From: Pseudomonas flavescens
GTDB taxonomy: Bacteria > Pseudomonadota > Gammaproteobacteria > Pseudomonadales > Pseudomonadaceae
Assembly (NCBI RefSeq): GCF_013408425.1
Contig: NZ_JACBYV010000001.1
Span: 4,526,001-4,590,000 of the forward strand
Length of the DNA: 64,000 bases
Direction: 5' to 3'
The translations under genes and the position numbers were made by a program. This document shows positions 33,866-42,778 of this stretch, in pieces (positions within the stretch are counted from its first letter, which is position 1; every line of letters starts with the position of its first letter). Under the pieces are notes generated by a model. The model did no database searches and was not told the DNA's origin. It saw only the letters and a program-made list of their open reading frames with translations.

Positions 33866-34752
33866 TTCAACTCCCCAAGAGCCCCGACGATCGCGATAAA
33901 TCCGGGCCCTGCCAATACGATCAACAATGCCGGGAACAGGAAGATCATCATGATCACGGACATCTTCCCGGACAATTTGGAAACTCTTTCTTCGAGAGCC
34001 GTATGATGCCGATCATCGATCAGCTCCTTGAGCCGCAGCAGCGAGGCCATGGCCCCGCCGCCCTGGACGATAAGCTGTTCAAGGATCACTACGCAATCGG
34101 TGACCTCGTAGACTTCCAGCAGGGCCGCCATGTCACGTAATTCGCGGCCCAGTTCGAGCCCTGCATCGACCCGCGCCAGCACCTGACGCAGCTCTGCACT
34201 GAGGTTCGGCAGGATGCCCTCGGACTCCTTGGCGAGCACCCGCAGCCCCTGCTCCACGGTCATGCCGACATCGAACAGGATGCGCAGCAGGGGAATGAAC
34301 GTGGTCACCTCTTCGGCCAATTGTTCCTGCCGACGCCTGGCCGCCATGGCCAGCCAGCGCTTGGGGATCAGGTAACCGATACCGAGCGCGAACACCGGCG
34401 CCAGCCAGATCGGTTGCGGTGCCTTGTTCAAGAGTAGCTCGACGATCACCACCAATAGCAACAATACGATGGGCGTGCCCAACTGGATGGCCGAGAACAT
34501 CGATTGCTGATTGCGCTTGCGCCAGCCCAGGCGATTGAGCAACTGCACCGTTTCGCTATCCATGCTCAGGGTACGCCGCCCCAGGGAACTGCCGCCGATG
34601 CCGCGCATCACGCCGCCACCGGACACCCGCGAGACTGTGCCCATGCGCTGGCTGAATTGCCGGCGGGCACGCAGATCGCCATAGGCCAGGTAGATGAACA
34701 GCACTGCGAGCAGCAGTTGCAGCAATGCGCTGAGCAGGAGAAGACCACCCAT
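33862..34752 (-). CDS. tadC: TadC, inner-membrane platform protein of the Tad pilus
   Basis: The protein has 296 residues from ATG 34752; the longer frame starts inside tadB. It has an N-terminal helix (MGGLLLLSALLQLLLAVLFI), a second pair near residue 100, the T2SSF domain (EEVTTFIPLLRILFDVGMTV then EQGLRVLAKE), and a C-terminal helix pair. TadB and TadC form the membrane platform on which the ATPase TadA acts to assemble Flp pilin. It overlaps tadB by one base and tadD by four. Confidence 0.9.
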   Translation of the reverse strand: MGGLLLLSALLQLLLAVLFIYLAYGDLRARRQFSQRMGTVSRVSGGGVMRGIGGSSLGRRTLSMDSETVQLLNRLGWRKRNQQSMFSAIQLGTPIVLLLLVVIVELLLNKAPQPIWLAPVFALGIGYLIPKRWLAMAARRRQEQLAEEVTTFIPLLRILFDVGMTVEQGLRVLAKESEGILPNLSAELRQVLARVDAGLELGRELRDMAALLEVYEVTDCVVILEQLIVQGGGAMASLLRLKELIDDRHHTALEERVSKLSGKMSVIMMIFLFPALLIVLAGPGFIAIVGALGELK

Positions 34753-35633
34753 CACAAACTCCTCAGCATGCGCCACAGCGAGAAGCTGCCGAGGGCCTGC
34801 AGCACGAACGCCAGCAGCAGCACCATACGCCCCGTGGACTCCTGCCACATGCCCAGCATGAATTGCGGGTTGGTGACGAAGATATAGCAGGCCAGCGCCA
34901 GCGGCAGGCCGCCCATCACATAGGCGCTGATGCGGGTTTCGCCGGTCAGCGCGCGCAGTTTGCGAGCGCTCTGTTCGCGCTCGCGGATCAGCCGGATCAG
35001 GTTGTTCAGCAGCTCGGTGCTGTTGCCGCCATAACGCTGATTGACCCTGACCCCGAGCGCCAGCACCTGGAATTCTTCACGCTCGTAGAGGTCGGCGAAA
35101 TCCTGCAGGGCATCGCCCAGGCCCATACCGCGCAGCACGTTACGGCGAGTGCGCGCCATCGCCCCACGCAGTGGCTCGGGGGCGGTCTCCATGGCCAGCA
35201 TCAGCGCGTCACCCAGCGCACGCCCGGACTTCAGGCTGCGGATCACATGGTCGAGAAAGACCGGCAGTTGCTCGATCATGCGCAACAGCCGACGGCGATA
35301 CCGCAAGGCGATGAACAGACGCCCCAGCAGCAGCGGTAACAGCAACATGATCAGCAGGCCGAGCCAATGACCGACGATAAGGCCCATCAGCGCGCCAAGC
35401 AGCCAGATGAACAACCAGAGACCAAGACCCTGACGCGGCTTGCTGAAACCGGCACGCAGGAACAACTTATCCACATGCCCGATGGACACCATCCCCAGCG
35501 GCTCCGGCTGATCCATCAGCAAGCGCTGGATTACCTGCTCGGAGGCGGCCTGCTCACGGCTTCTGCGCAGCATCAGCAGGCCTGCCCCGAGCAAGATCAG
35601 GCAGATCACCCCCAGCAGCATCGATGCGTTCAT
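34752..35633 (-). CDS. tadB: TadB, inner-membrane platform protein of the Tad pilus
   Basis: The protein has 293 residues. After an N-terminal helix and a central hydrophobic pair (LWLFIWLLGALMGLIVGHWL), it carries a T2SSF domain (EQLPVFLDHVIRSLKSGRAL) and two C-terminal helices. It is paralogous to TadC and lies between tadA and tadC, as in other tad operons. Its stop overlaps the tadC start. Confidence 0.9.
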   Translation of the reverse strand: MNASMLLGVICLILLGAGLLMLRRSREQAASEQVIQRLLMDQPEPLGMVSIGHVDKLFLRAGFSKPRQGLGLWLFIWLLGALMGLIVGHWLGLLIMLLLPLLLGRLFIALRYRRRLLRMIEQLPVFLDHVIRSLKSGRALGDALMLAMETAPEPLRGAMARTRRNVLRGMGLGDALQDFADLYEREEFQVLALGVRVNQRYGGNSTELLNNLIRLIREREQSARKLRALTGETRISAYVMGGLPLALACYIFVTNPQFMLGMWQESTGRMVLLLAFVLQALGSFSLWRMLRSL

Positions 35634-35664
35634 TCAAGCTCTCCTTGGCACCTGGGCCGCCCGC

Positions 35665-36906
35665 TCAGTCGCGGCGCATCTTGTGCCCAGCCGGGTTCGG
35701 CGCATCCCGGCAGAACGTGCCGGTACCACTGCGATCGAGCCGGAACAGGGTGTTGGTGACGTACTGATCCTCGCGCAGGCCGAGCACCTCGACCACCTCA
35801 CTGACGCAACGACGGCCATCCGGCAGACGGGTCAGCTGGATCACCACGTCCAGCGCCGCGCAGATCATCTGCCGCAGGGTGCGCTCGGCCATCGTGGCAC
35901 CGGAGAAACCCACCAGGGTCTCCAGACGCAGCAGGGCATCCTGAGCATTGTTGGCGTGCACGGTGCTCATCGAACCATCGTGACCGGTGTTCATCGCGGT
36001 CAGCACGTCGAGCACTTCGACGCCGCGAATCTCGCCGAGCACGATGCGATCCGGGCGCATGCGCAGGGCGTTGCGCACCAGCTCCCGGGCGCCCACCTCA
36101 CCGTAACCCTCGGCATTCGGCGGCCGGGTTTCCAGACGCACCACGTGGTCATGATTGAGCCCCAGCTCGGCGGTGTCTTCGATGGTGACGATCCGCTCGC
36201 GTGGGTCGATCATCTGGCTGAGCATGTTCAGCAAGGTGGTCTTGCCGGTACCGGTGCCGCCGCTGACCATGATGTTGCAGCGGCGCCTGACCATCAGCTC
36301 CAGGCAACTGAGCATGGCCTGATCCAGCGAGTTGCTGGCCAGCAGGTCGGCGCTGCGCAGCATGTCCTTGCGGAACTTGCGCACCGAGATGCAGGGGCCG
36401 TCCAGGGCCACCGGCGGGATGATCGCGTTGATACGGCTGCCATCTGGCATGCGCGCATCGACCATCGGCGAGGATTCGTCGAGCCGCCTGCCCACCGGGG
36501 CCAGGATGCGCTGGATTACCCGCAGCACGTGCTGATCGTCGATGAAACGCAGGTCACTGAGCTGCAGCACACCGCCGCGCTCGATGAACACCCGGTGTGG
36601 CCCGTTGACCAGAATCTCGGTCACGCCTTCGTCCTTGAGGAGGATCTCCAGCGGGCCGAAACCGGTCAGTTCGTCCACCAGCTCCTCGGCGAGACGATCC
36701 ACCTCATAGCGGGAGATGGCGATCTGCCGACGACTGACATAGTCGCTGACCTGCTCGCTGACGAAGCTCGCCAGCGAGGTGCGGGTACCCTCCAGAAGGT
36801 TTTCGCCCTTCTCTTCCAGGGCGTCGATCAGGTAACGGTGCAGCACCGGCTTGAGATCCTGCACACCGATTCGCGCACCATCGCCACCGAACGGACCAAT
36901 CGTCAT
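35665..36906 (-). CDS. tadA: TadA, secretion ATPase of the Tad pilus
   Basis: The protein has 413 residues from ATG 36906. It is a type II/IV secretion ATPase of the CpaF family: Walker A GGTGTGKT (216-223), Asp box IVTIEDTAEL, Walker B in RIVLGEIRGVEVLDVL, and the His box STVHANNAQDAL. It powers polymerisation of Flp pilin through TadB/TadC. The start overlaps the tadZ stop in ATGA. Confidence 0.94.
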   Translation of the reverse strand: MTIGPFGGDGARIGVQDLKPVLHRYLIDALEEKGENLLEGTRTSLASFVSEQVSDYVSRRQIAISRYEVDRLAEELVDELTGFGPLEILLKDEGVTEILVNGPHRVFIERGGVLQLSDLRFIDDQHVLRVIQRILAPVGRRLDESSPMVDARMPDGSRINAIIPPVALDGPCISVRKFRKDMLRSADLLASNSLDQAMLSCLELMVRRRCNIMVSGGTGTGKTTLLNMLSQMIDPRERIVTIEDTAELGLNHDHVVRLETRPPNAEGYGEVGARELVRNALRMRPDRIVLGEIRGVEVLDVLTAMNTGHDGSMSTVHANNAQDALLRLETLVGFSGATMAERTLRQMICAALDVVIQLTRLPDGRRCVSEVVEVLGLREDQYVTNTLFRLDRSGTGTFCRDAPNPAGHKMRRD

Positions 36907-38072
36907 GAGCCGACCCTCAACATGCGTTGCCACCAGCGCCCGGAGCCACCCTGCTTGTGCTCGACCACGCCGTTGGCGAGCGCCAGCAGCCCCTGGGTGA
37001 GGCCATCACGGGGGGCGAACTCGTACAGGGGCACGCCCTGATTCTTGGCCTTGAGGCGAGTGACCGGGCTCAACGGCAGGCCAGCTTCCAGGGGCAGCGC
37101 AAAGGTTCTGCTCAACTCCTGCAGGCCAGGCGCCACGCTTGGTTGATAGCGGTCGACCAGCAGCCGTGCATGGTCGAGCTTGATGCCCTTGCCACGCCAG
37201 AGCGCCAGCAGAGCCAGGTTGCGGCGGCAGTTGGGCACGCTCTGATCGATGCACCAGAACAGGCGCTGGGCGTGGGTGGCGAAGGAGCGCAGGCCATCGC
37301 AGTCCGGCTGACCGCAGAGGTTCACTACCACGTGCTGGAAATGCTGACGCAAACTGCCCAGCAGCAGGAACAGCTCGCCAAGGCTGAACCGCTCCAGCGC
37401 ATCGTCATCCGGCCCGTGGGGCAGCACGCGCAGGCCATCGGGATGCCGGGCGAAGGCGCTTTCGATCAGGTTCGAATCGAGACGACGAATATTGCGCAGC
37501 GCATCGCCAAAACAGAACGATGATTCCAGCCCGAACAGCTCCAGGCTCTCTCCTCTCGGCACCCCGAGGTCGATGAACAACGTGCGCTGGCCGCGAGCCT
37601 GAACCTGTAGCGCCAGGTGCACGGCCAGCAGCGCGGCGTCGGCATCCGGTTGCAGGCCACACAACAGCGTCAGTTCGCCCTGGTCGCGGGACGGCGGCAA
37701 TTGCGGCAGGCGCTGCGTCAGACGGCGAACCAGCCCCAGCACTTCACTGCTGCGTGAACCGTAGGCGATGAAATCCCGGGCTCCGGCTCGCATGGCGTTG
37801 AGTACCAGCTGGTTGTCCAGACCATCGCCCAGGGCCACCACCACGACCATCGGCCGCGCGTCGAGCAGCGATTCGATCAGCGCGCTCTGGGCCGTCTGCC
37901 CTTCACGACTGAGGCCGACGAACACCAGGCAACTGCCGGTCATGTCCATCAACCCGAGCACTTCGTCGAGCGTCTCGCCGACATTGAGCACCTGCCCCTG
38001 ACCAGCCAGGGCGGCCTGCAGCCATTCGAGGTCCTGCTTGCGGCGGGTCTGTGCGAGAAAAATCTGTTCCAT
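36903..38072 (-). CDS. tadZ: TadZ/CpaE-like pilus localisation protein
   Basis: The protein has 389 residues from ATG 38072, with SD GGGAG; GTG 38078 is an alternative. The N-terminal part resembles an atypical receiver domain (MTGSCLVFVGLSREGQTAQS), followed by a MinD/ParA-like domain starting near LTLLCGLQPDADAALLAVHL. The normal Walker A lysines are absent in this stretch, so nucleotide binding may be lost or altered. TadZ proteins position the Tad apparatus in the cell. It lies between rcpA and tadA. Confidence 0.85.
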   Translation of the reverse strand: MEQIFLAQTRRKQDLEWLQAALAGQGQVLNVGETLDEVLGLMDMTGSCLVFVGLSREGQTAQSALIESLLDARPMVVVVALGDGLDNQLVLNAMRAGARDFIAYGSRSSEVLGLVRRLTQRLPQLPPSRDQGELTLLCGLQPDADAALLAVHLALQVQARGQRTLFIDLGVPRGESLELFGLESSFCFGDALRNIRRLDSNLIESAFARHPDGLRVLPHGPDDDALERFSLGELFLLLGSLRQHFQHVVVNLCGQPDCDGLRSFATHAQRLFWCIDQSVPNCRRNLALLALWRGKGIKLDHARLLVDRYQPSVAPGLQELSRTFALPLEAGLPLSPVTRLKAKNQGVPLYEFAPRDGLTQGLLALANGVVEHKQGGSGRWWQRMLRVGS

Positions 38073-38081
38073 GCCCACTCC

Positions 38082-39329
38082 CTAACGCGACAAGCCGTCA
38101 GCCCGGTGAAAGTCGCCGTTCTCGAGGAACAGTTGCCGGAACACGCCCGGGTCGTAGTTACGCAATTGCTCGCCCGGCAATTCCGGTAGCTCGGCGTCGG
38201 CCGCCATCGGTTGCACCAGACGCGGCGTGACCACCATCAGCAATTCACGCTCCTCGCGCTCGATTCGCGAGGAGCGAAAGAACGCGCCGAGCACTGGCAC
38301 GTCACCAAGGAAAGGCAACTTATCCACAGTCGAGGAACTGTTGGTGGAGATCAGCCCGCTGATGATGAAGCTCTCGCCATCGGCCAGGGAAACGCTGGTG
38401 TCGGTGCGCCGTACGTTCAGCGCAGGCACCTGCGTACCGGCGATGGTAATGCCGGCGGTGAAGTCCAGTTCGCTGACTTCGGGGGCGACCTTGAGGCTGA
38501 TACGGTTGCGGCCGACCACGGTCGGCGTGAGCGTCAGGCGTACGCCGAACTCCTTGTACTCGATGGAGAGCGAATCGCTGCCGCTGCTGGGCACCGGTAT
38601 GGGAAATTCGCCGCCAGCGAGAAAACTCGCGCTCTGGCCATTGAGAGACACCAGGCTCGGGCGAGCCAGGGTGTAAGCGAAGCCGCTGTTCTCCAACGCA
38701 TCCAACCCCAGCAGAAATTTGCTGCTGCCACCGCCCCAAACGATATTGAAGCCATCGCGCGAGAGCGGGAAAGCAGCCCCAGGCCCCACTCCACCAACCC
38801 CACCTACGGGCACCGTCGCCGGCCCGGTACCGGGGGCGCCGATCAGAAAGTTGTTCGAGGCCGTGCCAAAGATACGCAGCCCGACTTCACGCAGCTTGCT
38901 GCGCCTGACCTCGACGAAGCGGATATCGGTCTGCACCTGGCTCGGCACCATGTCGTCATCGTGACGCACAACCGGCTCGGCGACCGCAGCGGTCGCCGCG
39001 CCCTGCACGGCCACCATGCTCTGCCTGGGTTCGAGGTCGCAACGTGTCCATACCATCAGGCTGGTAGTGCCGCCACGCTTGCCCAGTAGCAGAAAGCTGT
39101 CCTTGCCATTGAGGCTCACATCGGCGACCTCCGGATCGGCGATGGCCAGGCGCGTGATCGGGACCGCAAAGCGCAGCTCGCGCTGCATGCCCTGTGTCAC
39201 CTCGAGCACCGCCGGCACCGGCTCGAGGCCCGCACAGGAAGCGAATGCCCCGGATGGCAGGCCCAGCAGCGCGCCCACCAGGCATAACGCCAGGTGCGAG
39301 CGGCACGGACTACGGTTGGCATCGTTCAT
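38082..39329 (-). CDS. rcpA: RcpA, outer-membrane secretin of the Tad pilus
   Basis: The protein has 415 residues with a signal peptide (cleavage about FAS near residue 31). The BON/N-domain region contains LAIADPEVADVSLNGKDSFL, and the secretin domain includes GGEFPIPVPSSG, VRLTLTPTVVGRNRISLKV and the terminal motif VPVLGAFFRSSRIEREEREL. It forms the outer-membrane pore for the Flp fibre. It precedes tadZ by 9 bp and follows rcpC by 18 bp. Confidence 0.93.
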   Translation of the reverse strand: MNDANRSPCRSHLALCLVGALLGLPSGAFASCAGLEPVPAVLEVTQGMQRELRFAVPITRLAIADPEVADVSLNGKDSFLLLGKRGGTTSLMVWTRCDLEPRQSMVAVQGAATAAVAEPVVRHDDDMVPSQVQTDIRFVEVRRSKLREVGLRIFGTASNNFLIGAPGTGPATVPVGGVGGVGPGAAFPLSRDGFNIVWGGGSSKFLLGLDALENSGFAYTLARPSLVSLNGQSASFLAGGEFPIPVPSSGSDSLSIEYKEFGVRLTLTPTVVGRNRISLKVAPEVSELDFTAGITIAGTQVPALNVRRTDTSVSLADGESFIISGLISTNSSSTVDKLPFLGDVPVLGAFFRSSRIEREERELLMVVTPRLVQPMAADAELPELPGEQLRNYDPGVFRQLFLENGDFHRADGLSR

Positions 39330-39347
39330 GGGTCGAGTCCTTGCCCG

Positions 39348-40298
39348 TCAGGGAGTTTGCCGAGTGGCATCATTGCCGCGATACACCGGAATGCCGGCAG
39401 GCGCGGAGGCACGCTGTACCGCCACCCCAGGCTGCGGTTGAGGCGTCGTGCCACGTAGCGCCAGTTTCTCGAACTGGAACAGTTGCCGTTGCGCCTCGGC
39501 GATTGCCGCCTTCGGCTCATCACCCGCGTAGTAACCGGCGAGCAGTTTTTCATCCGCGCTGCGCACGGCCAGGCGCAGGCTGCCGACCTGAGTGGCCAGC
39601 ATGAAGCGTGTCAGCAGCGCCTCGGGAACGGCCAGAACGGCGGTGGTGGGTGAACGACGCCGGCGGCGCTCTTCATCGTCGTCCACCGGCGGTTGCGCCG
39701 CCTCCCCCTGATTGGTGGCCCCCAGTACGCCCCCTACGCTAAGCAGCCGCAGCGCCGGGATCAGCACCTGAGCGGTCTGGTCCTGATTGTTCTCGTCCTG
39801 GCGCAGATACAGCAGCACGTCCACGTAATCGCCGGGGCTCAGATGCCCACCGCCACCGATGACTTCATCCACCGCCACGGCAATGGCCCGTTCCTGAGGG
39901 CGAATCATGCGGGCCAGCGGCCCGCCCATCTCGAACGTGGCCTGATTCAAGACCGTACCGGCCGTGGTGTGTCGCCACAACGTACGCCCCAGCAACGCCT
40001 CCGGCTTGGCGAAACTTCCCGGCGGCGCGATGCGCAGACGTTCCACGGCGAGATCGTCGCGGGTGATCGGGGTCATTGGCTGTACATCACGAGCCAGCAC
40101 CACGACGCTGCTGCGCTGCTGATCGTCGACCTGGGTCTGCAGTTGGCTCCTGACCTCGGTCGGAACGGGCGCGGTTGAAGCCTCTGGCGCGGGCGCTGGC
40201 TGCACGGGGCCTCGGCTCAGGCTCAGCCCCCAATACCCGGTGATTACGGCACCGACCAGCAGCACGCCGGCCAGCACCAGCGTCAATCGGCTATTCAT
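39348..40298 (-). CDS. rcpC: RcpC/CpaB, Flp pilus assembly protein
   Basis: The protein has 316 residues from ATG 40298. An N-terminal anchor (LTLVLAGVLLVGAVITGYWG) is followed by an SAF domain (VVVLARDVQPMTPITRDDLA) and the CpaB core (LSPGDYVDVLLYLRQDENNQ). A basic, acidic-flanked linker (DDDEERRRRRSP) is odd but internal. CpaB/RcpC proteins link the secretin to the periplasm and may bind peptidoglycan or the pilus. It is the first gene of the minus-strand operon. Confidence 0.9.
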   Translation of the reverse strand: MNSRLTLVLAGVLLVGAVITGYWGLSLSRGPVQPAPAPEASTAPVPTEVRSQLQTQVDDQQRSSVVVLARDVQPMTPITRDDLAVERLRIAPPGSFAKPEALLGRTLWRHTTAGTVLNQATFEMGGPLARMIRPQERAIAVAVDEVIGGGGHLSPGDYVDVLLYLRQDENNQDQTAQVLIPALRLLSVGGVLGATNQGEAAQPPVDDDEERRRRRSPTTAVLAVPEALLTRFMLATQVGSLRLAVRSADEKLLAGYYAGDEPKAAIAEAQRQLFQFEKLALRGTTPQPQPGVAVQRASAPAGIPVYRGNDATRQTP

Positions 40299-40692
40299 GA
40301 CAGCACACTCCTTGTAGCCATAGAACTGCAAGACCTCGGCACAACGCGATGTTCATGCTGGATAACGATAGGCGGGGAAATCGAACCGTGTTGAATATCG
40401 GCAACTCGGCTTTCCACTTTAATAAGATTTTCCGGAAACTTATAGCGAACCCAACTATCAATAGATCATGCCGTTCGTCGCTGCATAGTAGTCAGAGCAC
40501 TGACGCTTATACAATAGCGCTTCATGACTATGATCTTAAGCCTTGAATTCATTAGGACTTATACTTGTAATTAATACTTTCTATATAATACCAAGGTGAG
40601 TTTGCGAACTGCCGCACGCCATTTCTACACTTCCCCTTGCAAGCCCCATGAACAGGCGTCCCTGCCTGCATGGCTACAGAGGAAGTACCAAC
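40299..40692. promoter_or_regulatory. AT-rich divergent promoter region between rcpC and flp
   Basis: These 394 bp contain no supported gene and are markedly AT-rich compared with the coding DNA. Three CTTATA motifs occur: AACTTATAG at 40437-40445, GCTTATACA near 40505, and ACTTATACTTG near 40557. The first closely matches the site upstream of pprB. A good flp SD region lies at the right end (AGAGGAAG before ATG 40693). Confidence 0.6.
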
Positions 40693-40926
40693 ATGTTAAA
40701 ACTCATTATCCTTCGTGAAAGAGTCCGCGAGTTCTTCGCTAACGAAGACGGCGCGTCGGCTATTGAATATTCGATCATTGCGGCCTTGATCGCGGTAGTT
40801 ATCGTCAGCGGTGCTACAGCGCTGGGCACCGATATAAATGCGGTGTTTACATCGATAGCGAATACCTTGCCGGGTGCAACGGGGACCGGCACGGGTGGCG
40901 GTGCCGCTGCTGGTGGTGGCGGCTAA
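40693..40926 (+). CDS. flp: Flp-type (type IVb) pilin prepeptide
   Basis: The protein has 77 residues from ATG 40693. The prepilin site is NEDGASAIEYSIIAALIAVV: cleavage after the Gly would leave Glu5 and Tyr6 of the mature pilin, the G/xxxxEY pattern of Flp pilins. One helix follows and the protein ends in a Gly/Ala/Thr-rich tail (GTGTGGGAAAGGGG). FppA (30549) would process it and TadABC assemble it. It is divergent from the tad operon. Confidence 0.95.
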   Translation: MLKLIILRERVREFFANEDGASAIEYSIIAALIAVVIVSGATALGTDINAVFTSIANTLPGATGTGTGGGAAAGGGG

Positions 40927-40954
40927 TATTCATCATTCATTGTGAGTAGCCGAT

Positions 40955-41344
40955 ATGCGCCAACATATTTTACTCGTAGATGATGAGACCGAAGCCCTCG
41001 AAGAACTCGGTGAGTTGCTCGAGGGTGAGGGTTTCCACTGTCATTGCGCCAACAGCGTCAGCGCCGCGATGCTGTGCCTGGCCACCTGGCCCGCCATCGC
41101 ACTGGTGATCACCGATCTGCGCATGCCCGAGGAAAGCGGCCTGCGTCTGATCCAGAATCTGCGTGCCAATCCGCACTATGCGACCTTGCCGGTGATCGTC
41201 ATGTCGGGCCATGCCGACATGAACGATGTGATTGGCCTGCTGCCACTGCAGGTGGTCGACTTCCTGCCCAAACCCATCTATCAGGAGCGCTTGATCGAAG
41301 TGCTCAATCAGCGTTTCCCGGTCTCCCAGGCCGTCAATTCCTGA
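40955..41344 (+). CDS. Receiver-only response regulator next to flp
   Basis: The protein has 129 residues consisting of one receiver domain: acidic pocket Asp9-Asp10-Glu11, phospho-acceptor Asp54 (LVITDLRMPEESG), a Ser in VMSGHAD and Lys106 (FLPKPIY). There is no output domain. It starts 28 bp after flp and is probably co-transcribed. PprA or another kinase could phosphorylate it; it might act on the pilus machine or as a phosphate sink. Partner and role are inferred. Confidence 0.85.
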   Translation: MRQHILLVDDETEALEELGELLEGEGFHCHCANSVSAAMLCLATWPAIALVITDLRMPEESGLRLIQNLRANPHYATLPVIVMSGHADMNDVIGLLPLQVVDFLPKPIYQERLIEVLNQRFPVSQAVNS

Positions 41345-41413
41345 GCGCCACAGAAAGATCTTTAGCTTTCAGCAACCATGCCCCGCCCTATCGCCTCTTC
41401 TCGGTGGCACCGC

Positions 41414-42778
41414 TCACTCCCGCGTCCGTAGCGACTCGCCTGACGAATCTGCCGGCTCTGCGGGTGCCAGCCCCAGCGTTCGATAGATCTCCACCCATCG
41501 CAACGCCACATCGGTGAAGGCACGCTGCTGTTCGAGCTGGGTGTCGAACTGGGTACGCTCGGCATCCAGCACCTCGATGAGGGACACGGTACCGGCGTCG
41601 TATTGCCGTTGCGCCAGCGCCGTGGCGTTGGCAGCGGAGCGACCGGCATTGTCCAGCAGACGCTGACGATCGAGCCCCTGCACATAGGCACTGATCGCAC
41701 TGCGGGTTTCTCGCAGCGCCTGAATCAGGCTCGCCTGATAGCCCAGCCAGGCCTGCTCGCGCAGCGCGTCGCCGGCTTCGATACCGGCGGTAATCCGGCC
41801 GAAGTCGAACAGCGGTTGCAATGCCTGCCCGCTGAGGGTCCAGGCGGGCACGCCGATCCCCTGCTCGAAACCCACCAGGGCACCCAGGGTCAGCTGTGGA
41901 TAACGCAACGCCTTGGCCGCATCCAGACTGCTGTCGGCGGCCAGCAGGCGCAGTTCGGCGGCGCGCACGTCAGCGCGAGCACGCAGGCTGCTGGCGGGTA
42001 GTTCGAGCAGCGGCAGCAGGCGCTCGTCACGGGGCGCCTGCGCAGTCGCCTGTTCGGCCAGCAGCGCGTCGATGCGCGGTTGCTCGGCGTTGAGCAGATA
42101 GGCCAGCGAGTAGCGCGCCGCGTCAGCACGCTGCCGCGCTTCGGGGATGGCCGCCCGGGTTACCGCGAGCTGGGTATCGAGGCGCTCGACATCGAAACCA
42201 CTGGCTGTGCCCTGATCGAAGCGTACCCGGGTGATACGGGCGATCTGCGCCTGGCTGTCGGCGGCACGCCCAGCGATCTCTGCCTCACGCTCGGCCAGGC
42301 GATAGTTCAAATAAGTACCTGCCACCTCGGCAATCAGGCTGACGCGCAGCGCCTGATAGTCTGCAGCCGCCGCCTGCAGATTGGCATCGGCAGCCCGTTG
42401 CAAGGCGCTCAGGCGCCCGAACAGGTCGGCCTCCCAGCTCAGGTCGAGACCGTAGAAATAGTCCTCGTCATGGCCATCGCTGGCACTGCGACCCTTTTCG
42501 TGGCTGCCGGTGATGCTCAGGTTCGGATAACGGTTGCCGGTCGCCTGACGACGCAGCGCACGCTGCTCGCGGATACGCTGTGTTGCGGTCGCCAGATCCA
42601 GGTTGTCGCGCAGCGCCAGTGCGATCAGTTGATCGAGGGCAGGGTCCTGCAGGCTTTGCCACCAGGCTTGCGGCAGGGCTGCCACGGCCTGCGCCGGCAA
42701 TTGCGCAGGCGGCAACGGCTCGCGGCTGCTACAGGCCAGCAGTGAGAAACAGACGAGGATCAGCAGCAGCGGCTTCAT
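41414..42778 (-). CDS. RND efflux outer-membrane lipoprotein (OprM/NodT family)
   Basis: The protein has 454 residues, with signal and lipobox (FSLLACSSREPLPP, Cys near residue 16). Two OEP repeats are present, with alternating coiled helices and barrel strands (NLDLATATQRIREQRALRRQ; SLIEVLDAERTQFDTQLEQQ). It provides the outer-membrane exit duct for the pump encoded just upstream, overlapping the RND gene by 4 bp (42775-42778). Confidence 0.9.
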   Translation of the reverse strand: MKPLLLILVCFSLLACSSREPLPPAQLPAQAVAALPQAWWQSLQDPALDQLIALALRDNLDLATATQRIREQRALRRQATGNRYPNLSITGSHEKGRSASDGHDEDYFYGLDLSWEADLFGRLSALQRAADANLQAAAADYQALRVSLIAEVAGTYLNYRLAEREAEIAGRAADSQAQIARITRVRFDQGTASGFDVERLDTQLAVTRAAIPEARQRADAARYSLAYLLNAEQPRIDALLAEQATAQAPRDERLLPLLELPASSLRARADVRAAELRLLAADSSLDAAKALRYPQLTLGALVGFEQGIGVPAWTLSGQALQPLFDFGRITAGIEAGDALREQAWLGYQASLIQALRETRSAISAYVQGLDRQRLLDNAGRSAANATALAQRQYDAGTVSLIEVLDAERTQFDTQLEQQRAFTDVALRWVEIYRTLGLAPAEPADSSGESLRTRE

